Positions 30,096 to 38,659 of a stretch of DNA of 64,000 nucleotides are shown here, piece after piece. The DNA is from Acerihabitans arboris. GTDB taxonomy: Bacteria; Pseudomonadota; Gammaproteobacteria; Enterobacterales; Enterobacteriaceae. The notes under the pieces are model-generated. The model was not told the origin of the DNA. It ran no database searches and saw only the letters and a list, made by a program, of their open reading frames with translations. How positions within the stretch are numbered: the stretch's first letter is position 1; each line of letters begins with the position of its first letter. The position numbers and the translations under genes are program-made. The stretch is from NCBI RefSeq assembly GCF_010131535.1, contig NZ_WUBS01000004.1, positions 1 through 64,000 on the forward strand, read 5' to 3'.

Positions 30096-30520
30096 AGGGA
30101 CGTTTAATCCTTGCGATATAAACAATTGGCCTGGCTCCTTTTAACGGCAGTTGCCAGCAGGAACATGATTTTATTCCAGCAAAGTCTGAGCCGGGCCGCT
30201 ATCCGTTTAATGTTTCCCCATTGTTAAGTTAGAATACATTTCCCCAGCGCACGACCGCGCTGGCAAGGATGAATTAATTAATATGATACCTATCAGGATA
30301 AAATAATTATTTTTAAGCAGGCCGGCGTAAGGAAAGGCTACTATTTCCCGCGCGGATAAAGGTAATGCTGGACCCTGCAATTAAACATCCCGCCAAAGCG
30401 TACAATCAAAAGTTTGCCGCGGCCAGCGATCGCCGACGGCAACCCCAACCTTTCCGCTATTGCGCCCGGACAAAAGGATAGATTACACCCGCCACAGGCC
30501 GGACCACGGCCTGTTAAGCG
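30096..30520. other. intergenic region, 425 bp
   Basis: No gene supported. It contains the promoter of the unknown gene on the minus strand and the downstream region of ydbJ. AT-rich around 30200-30320. The open frame on the plus strand over ydbJ (30460-30807) is a shadow. Confidence 0.5.
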
Positions 30521-30769
30521 TTAGAACGCCTGGAAACGCTTGCCATTGGCCAACTGGCACATACCGACCGTGGTGCCGTCGAGCTGGCGCGCCAGGGTCA
30601 TGGTGCCGCCCGCGGACATGCAGCGGGGGGTATTGGGCACATCCACGCGCTGCGGCAGGCCGGCGACGGTGGCCTGCTGGCCCACTTGTTCGGGTTCTTC
30701 ATTATTCGGGCTGCTGCAGGCGACTAAAAATAACGCGGATGTTGCCATTAACCACCGTGAAAACGTCAT
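30521..30769 (-). CDS. ydbJ: DUF333 lipoprotein YdbJ
   Basis: An 82-residue lipoprotein precursor with signal MTFSRWLMATSALFLVACSS (lipid-modified Cys about residue 18). The DUF333 core is PNTPRCMSAGGTMTLARQLDGTTVGMCQL, with two conserved Cys. Family members include small secreted or envelope proteins of unknown role. The ATG at 30769 has GGAG 7 nt upstream. It lies upstream of and divergent to nifJ, as in E. coli. Confidence 0.88.
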   Translation of the reverse strand: MTFSRWLMATSALFLVACSSPNNEEPEQVGQQATVAGLPQRVDVPNTPRCMSAGGTMTLARQLDGTTVGMCQLANGKRFQAF

Positions 30770-30940
30770 CAATCGGCTCCAAAATAATTAAGCTGGGAAT
30801 AGTCTGAAACTTGCATTCTAGACGCACATAATGTTCACGTCGAGTATCGCGCGCCCGCCTTTACAAACCGGCAAACCCACGCCATCGCACAAAAGCAAAA
30901 ATCCCCTATGGTTGCTGCTGGTATACTGGCGGCCATTAGG

Positions 30941-30966
30941 GATAACCCAATGATTTATGGGTTATC
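30941..30966 (+). promoter_or_regulatory. palindrome in the nifJ leader
   Basis: Perfect 9-bp inverted repeat GATAACCCA (30941-30949) / TGGGTTATC (30958-30966) with 8 nt between the arms, 27 bp before the nifJ ATG. It may be an operator or an mRNA hairpin; there is no T-tract, so it is not a terminator. Confidence 0.5.
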
Positions 30967-30993
30967 AACCGTGAAGCAGAATTAAGGTACAGC

Positions 30994-33900
30994 ATGATCA
31001 CCACAGACGGGAATAACGCAGTCGCTTCGGTGGCCTACCGCATTAATGAAGTTATCGCCATTTATCCGATTACGCCCAGTTCCACCATGGCGGAACAGGC
31101 TGATGCCTGGTCAGAAGCAGGCGCCACCAATATCTGGGGCGACGTTCCCCGGGTGGTGGAAATGCAGTCCGAGGGCGGCGCCATCGCCACCGTGCACGGC
31201 GCGCTGCAAACCGGCGCCTTGTCCACGTCGTTTACCTCGTCGCAGGGTTTACTGCTGATGATCCCGACGCTGTACAAACTGGCGGGGCAACTGACGCCGT
31301 TTGTGCTGCACGTGGCGGCCCGCACCGTCGCCACCCATGCGCTGTCGATTTTCGGCGACCATTCGGACGTGATGGCGGTGCGCCAGACCGGCTGCGCCAT
31401 GCTGTGCGCCAGCAACGTGCAGGAAGCGCAGGATTTCGCGCTGATAGCGCAAATCGCCAGCCTCAACAGCCGGCTGCCGTTTATCCACTTTTTCGATGGA
31501 TTTCGCACCTCGCACGAAATCAATAAAATCGCGCCGCTGTCCGACGACCAGCTCAAAAGCCTGCTGCCGCAGGCGGGCATCGACGCCCATCGCAGCAGGG
31601 CGTTGACGCCGGATAACCCGGTGATCCGCGGCACCTCGGCCAATCCGGACACCTATTTCCAGTCGCGCGAAGCCACCAATCCCTGGTACAACCAGACTTA
31701 TGCCCATGTGCAACAGGCCATGGACGCCTTTGCCGGCGCCACCGGCCGGCAATACCGCCCGTTTGAATATTACGGCCATCCGCAGGCCGAGCGCGTGATT
31801 ATCCTGATGGGGTCGGCCAGCGGCACCTGCGAAGAGGTGATCGATACCCTGCTCGCCAGCGGCGAAAAGGTCGGCATCGTCAAGGTGCGGCTCTACCGGC
31901 CGTTCTCGGCCGAACATTTGCTGGCCGAAATCCCCGCCGGCGTTAAAAGCATCGCGGTGCTCGATCGCACCAAGGAGCCCGGTTCGCTTGCCGAACCCCT
32001 GTACCTGGATGTGATGACCGCGCTGGCGGAGGCCTATGGCCTGGGACAACGCGACTCCCTGCCGCGCACCATCGGCGGCCGTTACGGCCTGTCGTCCAAG
32101 GAATTTGATCCGGCGTGCGTGCTGGCGATTTTTAACGAGCTGTCCCTGCCCCGGCCCAAGCCGCGCTTTACCGTGGGCATCTACGACGATGTGACCAACC
32201 TGTCCCTGCCCCTGCCGGAGGCGGATTTGCCGCGCCAGGCCAAGCTGGAAGCCTTGTTTTACGGTCTTGGCAGCGACGGCTCGGTGTCCGCCACCAAAAA
32301 CAACATTAAAATTATCGGCAACAGTACCCCGATGTTCGCCCAGGGCTACTTTGTCTACGATTCGAAAAAGGCGGGCGGCCTGACCGTTTCCCATCTGCGG
32401 GTCAGCGAAAAACCGATTAACTCCGCCTACCTGATAAGCCACGCCGACTTTATCGGCTGCCATCAATCGCAGTTTATCGATAAATACCAGATGGTGGAGC
32501 GGTTGCGCCCCGGCGGCATCTTCCTGCTGAACACCCCTTACGGCGCCGATGAAATCTGGGCGCGCCTGCCGCAGGAAGTGCAGGCGCTGCTCAAGGCGCG
32601 CCAGGCGCGTTTTTATATTATCAACGCCGCGCAGATTGCCCGCGAATGCCAGCTAGGCGCGCGCATCAATACCGTCATGCAGATGGCGTTTTTCCAGTTG
32701 GCCGAAATCCTTCCTCCGGACAGCGCCCTGGCGGAGCTGCAGTCGGCCATTGCCCGCAGCTACAGCAGCAAAGGCCAGGAATTGGTGGAGCGTAACTGGC
32801 GGGCGCTGGCCGCCACGCGCGAAGCGCTGCACGCGGTGCCGCCGGAGGACGTTAACGCCCATAGCCCGATGCGCCCGCCGGTGGTTTCCGACGCCGCGCC
32901 GGATTTTGTCAAAACCGTTACCGCCGCCATGCTGGCGGGCCTGGGGGACGCCCTGCCGGTTTCCGCCCTGCCGCCCGACGGCACCTGGCCGGTGGGCACC
33001 ACCCGATGGGAAAAACGCAATATCGCCGAACAGATCCCGCTGTGGAAGCCGGATCTCTGTACCCAGTGTAACCATTGCGTCGCCGCCTGCCCCCACGCCG
33101 CCATCCGCGCCAAGGTCGTGGCGCCGCAGGCCATGGACGCGGCGCCCGCGGGGCTGGCCTCGCTGGACGTCAAGTCGCGCGATATGCGCGGACAAAAATA
33201 CGTGCTGCAGGTGGCGCCGGAAGACTGTACCGGCTGTAACCTCTGCGTCGAGGTCTGCCCGGCCAGGGATCGCCAGGACCCGTCGATCAAAGCCATTAAC
33301 ATGGCCTCGCGCCTGGAACATGTGGAAGAAGAAAAAATCCACTACGATTTCTTCCTGGATCTGCCGGAAATGGCCGTATCGCAGCTTGAGCGTATCGATA
33401 TCCGCACCTCACAGCTGGTTACGCCGTTGTTTGAATACTCCGGCGCCTGTTCCGGCTGCGGCGAAACGCCTTATATCAAGCTGCTGACCCAGCTCTATGG
33501 CGATCGGTTGCTGATCGCCAACGCCACCGGCTGTTCATCCATCTACGGCGGCAACCTGCCCTCCACGCCTTATACCACCAACGCCGAAGGACGCGGTCCG
33601 GCATGGGCCAACTCATTATTCGAGGATAACGCCGAATTCGGGCTGGGTTTCCGCCTGACGGTGGACCACCATCGTCAACGGGTGCTGCGCTTGCTTAATG
33701 AGCATGCCGCGCTGCTGCCGGCGGCGCTGGTGGAGGGGCTGCGCGCCGATGGCGTGGCGGTGGAGGAGCGCCGCGGCCAGATAACGCGGCTGCGCGCCGA
33801 ATTGCAACCGGCGCTGCGACAGGATAGCGTCGACCACGGCCTGCGCCAGTTGGCCAAGGACGCCGACTACCTGGTGGATAAATCCATCTGGCTCATCGGC

Positions 33901-34536
33901 GGCGACGGCTGGGCGTACGATATCGGTTTCGGCGGGCTGGATCACGTCATGAGCCTGACGGAAAACGTCAACATCCTGGTGCTCGACACCCAATGCTATT
34001 CCAATACCGGCGGCCAGCAGTCGAAAGCCACGCCGCTGGGCGCGGTGACCAAATTTGGCGAGCAGGGCAAACGTAAGGCCCGTAAGGATCTGGGCGTCAG
34101 CATGATGATGTACGGTCATGTTTACGTGGCGCAAATCTCCCTCGGCGCCCAGCTGAACCAGACGGTAAAAGCCATTCAGGAGGCGGAAGCCTATCCCGGC
34201 CCGTCGCTGATTATCGCCTACAGCCCCTGCGAGGAACATGGCTATGACCTGGCGTTAAGCCACGACCAGATGCGCCAGCTGACCGCCACCGGCTTCTGGC
34301 CGCTCTATCGTTTCGATCCCCGCCGCAGCGGCGAGGGCAAGCTTCCACTGGCCCTGGATTCGCGTCCGCCCGGCAGCGATCTCAGCGCCACGCTGCTTAA
34401 CGAGCAGCGTTTCCGGCGGCTGAACACCCAGCAGCCGGAGGTGGCCGCCGCGCTCTACCAGGCGGCGGAAAAAGATCTGCAGGTAAAATACGATTTCCTG
34501 GCCCGTATGGCGGGTAAAGAGGACGCGGCCGAATAA
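30994..34536 (+). CDS. nifJ: pyruvate:flavodoxin/ferredoxin oxidoreductase
   Basis: A 1180-residue cytosolic homodimeric enzyme (YdbK in E. coli). It oxidises pyruvate with CoA to acetyl-CoA, CO2 and reduced flavodoxin or ferredoxin. Domains in order: pyrimidine-binding domain I (IYPITPSSTMAEQAD), transketolase-like and gamma domains (GSDGSVSATKNN), a two-cluster ferredoxin domain with CTQCNHCVAACP (about residue 690) and CTGCNLCVEVCP (about 745), and the TPP domain with CSGCGETPY (about 820) and GGDGWAYDIGFGG. AAGG precedes the ATG. All cluster and cofactor motifs are present. Confidence 0.98.
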   Translation: MITTDGNNAVASVAYRINEVIAIYPITPSSTMAEQADAWSEAGATNIWGDVPRVVEMQSEGGAIATVHGALQTGALSTSFTSSQGLLLMIPTLYKLAGQLTPFVLHVAARTVATHALSIFGDHSDVMAVRQTGCAMLCASNVQEAQDFALIAQIASLNSRLPFIHFFDGFRTSHEINKIAPLSDDQLKSLLPQAGIDAHRSRALTPDNPVIRGTSANPDTYFQSREATNPWYNQTYAHVQQAMDAFAGATGRQYRPFEYYGHPQAERVIILMGSASGTCEEVIDTLLASGEKVGIVKVRLYRPFSAEHLLAEIPAGVKSIAVLDRTKEPGSLAEPLYLDVMTALAEAYGLGQRDSLPRTIGGRYGLSSKEFDPACVLAIFNELSLPRPKPRFTVGIYDDVTNLSLPLPEADLPRQAKLEALFYGLGSDGSVSATKNNIKIIGNSTPMFAQGYFVYDSKKAGGLTVSHLRVSEKPINSAYLISHADFIGCHQSQFIDKYQMVERLRPGGIFLLNTPYGADEIWARLPQEVQALLKARQARFYIINAAQIARECQLGARINTVMQMAFFQLAEILPPDSALAELQSAIARSYSSKGQELVERNWRALAATREALHAVPPEDVNAHSPMRPPVVSDAAPDFVKTVTAAMLAGLGDALPVSALPPDGTWPVGTTRWEKRNIAEQIPLWKPDLCTQCNHCVAACPHAAIRAKVVAPQAMDAAPAGLASLDVKSRDMRGQKYVLQVAPEDCTGCNLCVEVCPARDRQDPSIKAINMASRLEHVEEEKIHYDFFLDLPEMAVSQLERIDIRTSQLVTPLFEYSGACSGCGETPYIKLLTQLYGDRLLIANATGCSSIYGGNLPSTPYTTNAEGRGPAWANSLFEDNAEFGLGFRLTVDHHRQRVLRLLNEHAALLPAALVEGLRADGVAVEERRGQITRLRAELQPALRQDSVDHGLRQLAKDADYLVDKSIWLIGGDGWAYDIGFGGLDHVMSLTENVNILVLDTQCYSNTGGQQSKATPLGAVTKFGEQGKRKARKDLGVSMMMYGHVYVAQISLGAQLNQTVKAIQEAEAYPGPSLIIAYSPCEEHGYDLALSHDQMRQLTATGFWPLYRFDPRRSGEGKLPLALDSRPPGSDLSATLLNEQRFRRLNTQQPEVAAALYQAAEKDLQVKYDFLARMAGKEDAAE

Positions 34537-34698
34537 CGCCCGGCCGGCGATGGGGTGATGCGTTAAGGCTCCGCGCCCCCGGGCCGGGATGGGGCGTTGA
34601 TATCAGGCCCCGCCCCGCGTTGATGCGGGGCATGGACTTTCCAGCCGCCGGCTTAGGCGCTACTATGGAGCATCTTTCGGCATTAATTCAGGTACGCA

Positions 34699-35187
34699 AT
34701 GGATCAGGGTGAAGTGACCTCCGCTGTTCAGCATCCCGCGCAGGACATATTTTTTCTTTCATGGGTGGCTTATATCCGGCCGCTGGTATTGTTCCTGGTG
34801 ATGGGCACGATCGGACTTATCGTCTCCCAGTCCGCCCGCGACGCCAATTTTATCCTGGTGGGCTACGCCATCTTGTTTATCGCCATCATCAAGGTGATTT
34901 ACGATATCGCCTGGCGCCGGCGCTTTATGTTTTATTATGACGAGGACGGCGTGTGGGTATTTCGCGGCATCCTGCCGTGGAAAAAAGGCATCGGCGGCGT
35001 CAAATGGCGCGATATCGACGAAGCCACCTACTACACCGGCTTCATCAGCTGGCTGACCAAGTCGTATCGCGTCCGGGTCGGCCATCGCTTTACCCACTCC
35101 AGCGAAATCCTGGTCGCCCACATCAAGCGCGGCAATCTGGCGGTGGCGGTCATCAACCAGAAGCTGATGCAGGATTTTCCCCGCTGA
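34699..35187 (+). CDS. membrane protein with two N-terminal helices and a PH-like domain
   Basis: A 162-residue inner-membrane protein. Two membrane helices (about residues 28-46 and 51-70: PLVLFLVMGTIGLIV, FILVGYAILFIAIIKVIYDI) precede a soluble domain with MFYYDEDGVWVFRGILPWKKGIGGVKWRDIDEATYY. That pattern (strand, DGVW, PW-KG, W-DI-EA) is typical of bacterial PH-domain (bPH_2/YdbS-like) proteins. Function unknown. It sits between nifJ and ttcA, 110 bp upstream of the latter and on the same strand. Confidence 0.75.
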   Translation: MDQGEVTSAVQHPAQDIFFLSWVAYIRPLVLFLVMGTIGLIVSQSARDANFILVGYAILFIAIIKVIYDIAWRRRFMFYYDEDGVWVFRGILPWKKGIGGVKWRDIDEATYYTGFISWLTKSYRVRVGHRFTHSSEILVAHIKRGNLAVAVINQKLMQDFPR

Positions 35188-35297
35188 AATGTGTTCAACG
35201 CCGCAGGCATAATCGCGTACAATCCACGGCATAAGTCATAACATCGCGCCGCCGCAGGGCTTTGCGGCGCGCCAGGATAAGTCAAAGGCATAACCAC

Positions 35298-36224
35298 GTG
35301 GTCGACCAAAAAGAACAATACAACCGCAATAAATTACATAAGCGCCTGCGTCGCAACGTCGGCCAGGCCATCGCCGATTTTAATATGATTGAAGACGGCG
35401 ATCGCATCATGGTATGCCTCTCGGGCGGCAAGGACAGCTATACCATGCTGGAAATCCTGCGCAATTTGCAGCAAAGCGCGCCGGTCGGCTTCTCGCTGGT
35501 GGCGGTAAACCTGGATCAAAAGCAGCCGGGCTTTCCCGCCGACATCCTGCCCGCCTATCTCGAGGCGTTGGGCGTTGAATATAAAATTGTCGAGGAGAAT
35601 ACCTACGGCATCGTAAAAGATAAGATTCCCGAGGGCAAAACCACCTGCTCCTTATGCTCCCGCCTGCGGCGCGGCATTTTGTACCGCACCGCCACTGAGC
35701 TGGGCGCCACTAAGATCGCCCTGGGCCACCATCGCGACGATATCCTGCAGACGCTGTTCCTCAATATGTTCTACGGCGGCAAATTAAAAGGCATGCCGCC
35801 CAAGCTGATGAGCGATGACGGCCGGCAGATCGTGATCCGCCCGCTGGCCTACTGCCGTGAAAAAGATATCGCGCGGTTTGCCAAGGCCCGCGCCTTCCCG
35901 ATTATCCCCTGCAACCTGTGCGGCTCGCAGCCTAACCTGCAGCGCCAGGTAATAGGCAATATGCTCAGGGACTGGGACAAGCATTACCCGGGCCGCCTGG
36001 AGACCATGTTCAGCGCCATGCAAAACGTGGTGCCGTCCCATTTGGCCGACGGCCGGCTGTTTGATTTCAAGCAATTGCATATCGGCGATGATATCGTCGA
36101 CGGCGGCGACCTGGCGTTCGATCCGCAGGAGCTACCCTCCCAGCCCGCGGGCTGGCTGGCGGATGAGGCCGCGGTGGTCCAGATGCCGGCCGGCGCGCGG
36201 CTTAGCGTGGTCGAGATAAAATAG
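35298..36224 (+). CDS. ttcA: tRNA 2-thiocytidine(32) synthetase TtcA
   Basis: A 308-residue cytosolic enzyme that thiolates C32 of certain tRNAs with an Fe-S cluster and ATP. It has the PP-loop SGGKDS (residues 42-47), and the cluster-binding Cys pairs CSLCSRL (about 115) and CNLCGSQ (about 206). The sequence follows E. coli TtcA until a divergent C-terminus. The start is GTG at 35298 ([13 protein letters not shown]) with AAGG upstream; a TTG at 35262 is less likely. Confidence 0.96.
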   Translation: MVDQKEQYNRNKLHKRLRRNVGQAIADFNMIEDGDRIMVCLSGGKDSYTMLEILRNLQQSAPVGFSLVAVNLDQKQPGFPADILPAYLEALGVEYKIVEENTYGIVKDKIPEGKTTCSLCSRLRRGILYRTATELGATKIALGHHRDDILQTLFLNMFYGGKLKGMPPKLMSDDGRQIVIRPLAYCREKDIARFAKARAFPIIPCNLCGSQPNLQRQVIGNMLRDWDKHYPGRLETMFSAMQNVVPSHLADGRLFDFKQLHIGDDIVDGGDLAFDPQELPSQPAGWLADEAAVVQMPAGARLSVVEIK

Positions 36225-36232
36225 CGCCACGA

Positions 36233-36430
36233 TTACCACATATGCGGCGGGGGATCCTGAATGGGTTTCGGGTCCGGATTATAGGGCGGCTCCAGCGGCG
36301 GGTCCGGCAGCGGATTGGGTATGGGCGGCGGATCGGTGGGGATGGGTTCATTGGGGATCGGATCGCCGGGTATGCTCATTCGATACGGAGTCGGTGCGCG
36401 GCGCACCCGCGGCGTCATGGTCGTATACAT
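36233..36430 (-). CDS. small proline-rich protein, 65 aa
   Basis: A 65-residue protein: MYTTMTPRVRRAPTPYRMS, then a Pro-dominated tail of PNEPIP, PTDPPPIPNP and PLEPPYNPDPKPIQDPPPHMW. The start is set by a strong ribosome site (GAGGTGG, complement of 36436-36442) ahead of the ATG at 36430. A longer frame reaching 36586 would run through the FnrS terminator and is unlikely. No signal peptide; family unknown to me. It reads toward ttcA and begins about 130 bp past the 3' end of fnrS, so read-through from fnrS is possible. Confidence 0.55.
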   Translation of the reverse strand: MYTTMTPRVRRAPTPYRMSIPGDPIPNEPIPTDPPPIPNPLPDPPLEPPYNPDPKPIQDPPPHMW

Positions 36431-36562
36431 ATTGTCCACCTCATCAAGGGCCATATCAAAACGGCGGGCGTGCCGTTGACTCCCTTTAAGGATAGTGGGC
36501 AATCGGCCGCAGGACAAATCGCCGCGGCTGCCGACATGCCGGAGACAGCCGTAAAAAAAGCC

Positions 36563-36686
36563 AAAAAAAAATGCCAGGTTCAACACCCGGCATTATATGA
36601 ATTAAATATGCTATGCAATAATTCAAAAAAAGGAAGTAAGACAATATGGAGCGCAACGCCCATCGCTTGACGTTGCATTCACCTGC
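36563..36686 (-). ncRNA. fnrS: FNR-activated small RNA FnrS
   Basis: The minus strand from 36686 reads GCAGGTGAATGCAACGTCAA and continues, from memory, almost base for base like E. coli FnrS for ~60 nt, through the CUUACUUCC-U-rich region. A different but equivalent terminator follows: stem ATGCCgGGT / ACCtGGCAT, then nine Us (complement of 36563-36571). Length ~124 nt versus ~122. FnrS is an Hfq-dependent RNA that silences aerobic genes such as sodB, folE and metE mRNAs when oxygen is gone. Its place next to ttcA/zntB agrees with E. coli. Confidence 0.97.
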
Positions 36687-36721
36687 GGGATCGATATTGC
36701 CCCATCCCGAACCCCTGCTTT

Positions 36722-36735
36722 TTGATATTGCTCAA
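36722..36735 (-). promoter_or_regulatory. FNR box of fnrS
   Basis: TTGAT-ATTG-CTCAA, one mismatch to the FNR consensus. Its centre is about 42 bp upstream of the fnrS start, the spacing of class II FNR-activated promoters. This links fnrS to the Fnr encoded in the same window. Confidence 0.85.
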
Positions 36736-36803
36736 TTTTAGTTGGCTTTTTTGCGATTATTCAGCAAACTTCGCCGCGGCTCACACCAAAAGAAAGCTTG
36801 GGG

Positions 36804-37781
36804 CTATAGCCATTTACGCCGTTTTAACCATATCGCTACACCCAGCACCAGTACGATTAACGATAGGCAGAAGATGCTGAAGCCAAAACGCATATTGCCG
36901 CCCGGTATGCCGCCCAGGTTGACGCCGAACAGACCGGTCAGGAAGGTGGTCGGCAGGAAAATCATCGCCATCAGCGACATGGTATAACCGCGACGATTAA
37001 TCGACTCGGCGGTCAGCCAGTTGATTTCATCGGCAATCACCGCCGTGCGGGCAATGCCGCCGTCTATATCGTCGATGCCGCGCCCAAGCCGGTCGGAGAT
37101 ATCCTGCATGCGGCGGCGATCGTCATCCCCCATCCACGGCAGATGTTCGCTGGCCAGACGGGCAAACACATCGCGCTGCGGCGCCATATAGCGCCGCAGG
37201 ACTATCAGTTGCTTACGCAGCTTCGAGAGCTGGCCCCGCGGGGGGATCTGCTGGTCCAGCAGATCGTTTTCCAGGACGATGATCCGGTCGTGCATATCCT
37301 CGATAAATTCACTGGTGTGATCGGTCAGCGTATCGCACATATCCACCAGCCAGCTGCCGCTGTCCTCCGGCCCCTGTTTTTTCTGCAGTTCGTCAAGCAT
37401 CTCCTCCACCGCCTGGATCGGCTGGTTACGGGTAGTGACGATCAGTTTTTCCGTGATATAAATGCGCAGGACTATCAGCTCTTCCGGATATTCCTCGGTA
37501 TTGAAGTTGATACTGCGTAAAATAATCAGCGCCCCTTCAGGTATGCGGTTAACACGCGGCCGCGTGCTGATGCCGGCCAGCGATTCGCGCACCGGGTCGG
37601 GAATTAACGGCGAGCTGCTGAGCCATTCGCTGCTGGCCGGATGTTCCGTATCCAGATGCAGCCAGCATGGATGGATACAGTGCGCGATGTCCGAGGCCTC
37701 AATCGGGACAATGCCCCCCTGGCCGTCCAGTTGTCCGGCGTAGACCACGCCGTTGATATGCAAGGCTTCACGATCTATCAC
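36804..37781 (-). CDS. zntB: zinc transporter ZntB (CorA family)
   Basis: A 325-residue CorA-superfamily membrane protein carrying out proton-coupled zinc transport. The large cytosolic N-terminal domain contains [14 protein letters not shown] and [31 protein letters not shown]. Two C-terminal membrane helices flank the family motif [11 protein letters not shown] (GVN in place of CorA's GMN). The sequence ends WLKRRKWL. Start is GTG at 37781 with AAGGGA about 11 nt upstream. It lies beside fnrS, as in E. coli. Confidence 0.95.
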   Translation of the reverse strand: MIDREALHINGVVYAGQLDGQGGIVPIEASDIAHCIHPCWLHLDTEHPASSEWLSSSPLIPDPVRESLAGISTRPRVNRIPEGALIILRSINFNTEEYPEELIVLRIYITEKLIVTTRNQPIQAVEEMLDELQKKQGPEDSGSWLVDMCDTLTDHTSEFIEDMHDRIIVLENDLLDQQIPPRGQLSKLRKQLIVLRRYMAPQRDVFARLASEHLPWMGDDDRRRMQDISDRLGRGIDDIDGGIARTAVIADEINWLTAESINRRGYTMSLMAMIFLPTTFLTGLFGVNLGGIPGGNMRFGFSIFCLSLIVLVLGVAIWLKRRKWL

Positions 37782-38113
37782 TTCAACTTCTATCCCTTAA
37801 ACAGCAAACGTTGACGTCAAGTCTAGCGCCAAACCGGCAGAAAATCCTGCTTTACCTATTATTGAAGACGTAATTAATAGCCTCAGTCCATCATGGATGG
37901 TCCGTTATGTCGTTCTAAAACGGGTCGTCGCGTCATCCGGTTATTATTACAAAAAAAAGGCAATCGACATTATTATATTAACCGCGTCTTTTGCCCTTAA
38001 AAAGATATTCCTTTTTATCACGTTGCTATAAAGATGCCAATCGCCATAATAACCATCCCGTTTATTCAATAACGGCACGCGACAAAATAACATTCTGGAG
38101 ATTAAGTATAATC
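37782..38113. other. AT-rich intergenic region, 332 bp
   Basis: Divergent region between zntB and the broken gene. No further gene. It becomes AT-rich after about 37920. No terminator or clear operator seen. Confidence 0.5.
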
Positions 38114-38617
38114 ATGTTAAGCAGTATTTTAAGCGGCATCCCAAAAACCGATATTATCAATGAGATTCTAACATCAAATCGTGCTGGCCGTTATGCCCAC
38201 GCTCGGTCATGAGACGGCGCTGGCCGACTCCGATGCGCGGCGGGTCGGGAGTTTATCCTGGGGCTATTGGCATGCCGGGCTAAGATTACTCAGGACCTTG
38301 GATATTTGTTAAACGTCTTCAATCGTAATCTGCCGACCCATCAAGGGGAATATTCGCGCGTGGCGCGCTATCCCCAAGGAGCCTATATCCCCTGGATCGA
38401 CATTATCGGCCCCGGCGATATCGTTACCAACTTCCCGGTTTTCATGAGCGTATCGTCAGAAGAGCGTTATGCCATAAGCCTGGCAAAACAGACCGGCGCG
38501 GATATGGCGGCGGGCAAAGATCATTTAGCAAATGATTACAATCGAAAAACAATGCGCCGCCAAACCGCCTCATTATCCCTGATTCGTGGCGGGCAAAAAC
38601 CACCGGCGACGGGATAA
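38114..38617 (+). pseudogene. broken ADP-ribosyltransferase-like gene
   Basis: The frame starting MLSSILSGIPKTDIINEILT meets a stop at 38210-38212. The same frame then reopens and reads REFILGLLACRAKITQDLGY, then NRNLPTHQGEYSRV, then GPGDIVTNFPVFMSVSSEERY. The gap is covered by an open stretch in another frame (38178-38312, AVMPTLGHETALADSDARR), which suggests paired frameshifts. An Arg after LPTHQG-Y and the GD-IVTN--FMSVS segment fit the Arg and S-T-S motifs of R-S-E ADP-ribosyltransferases (HopU1, ExoS-like effectors). The Glu-x-Glu motif is missing, so it should be inactive. It could instead be an unrelated decayed gene. Confidence 0.4.
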
Positions 38618-38659
38618 TAAACTCCATGACCTGCCATGGGGTTTATGCGAAACGCTGGA

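Noticed and set aside
36431-36586. Longer start of the proline-rich gene (to 36586)
   Set aside because: The extension runs through the FnrS terminator poly-A/T and lacks a ribosome site; the ATG at 36430 has GAGGTGG.
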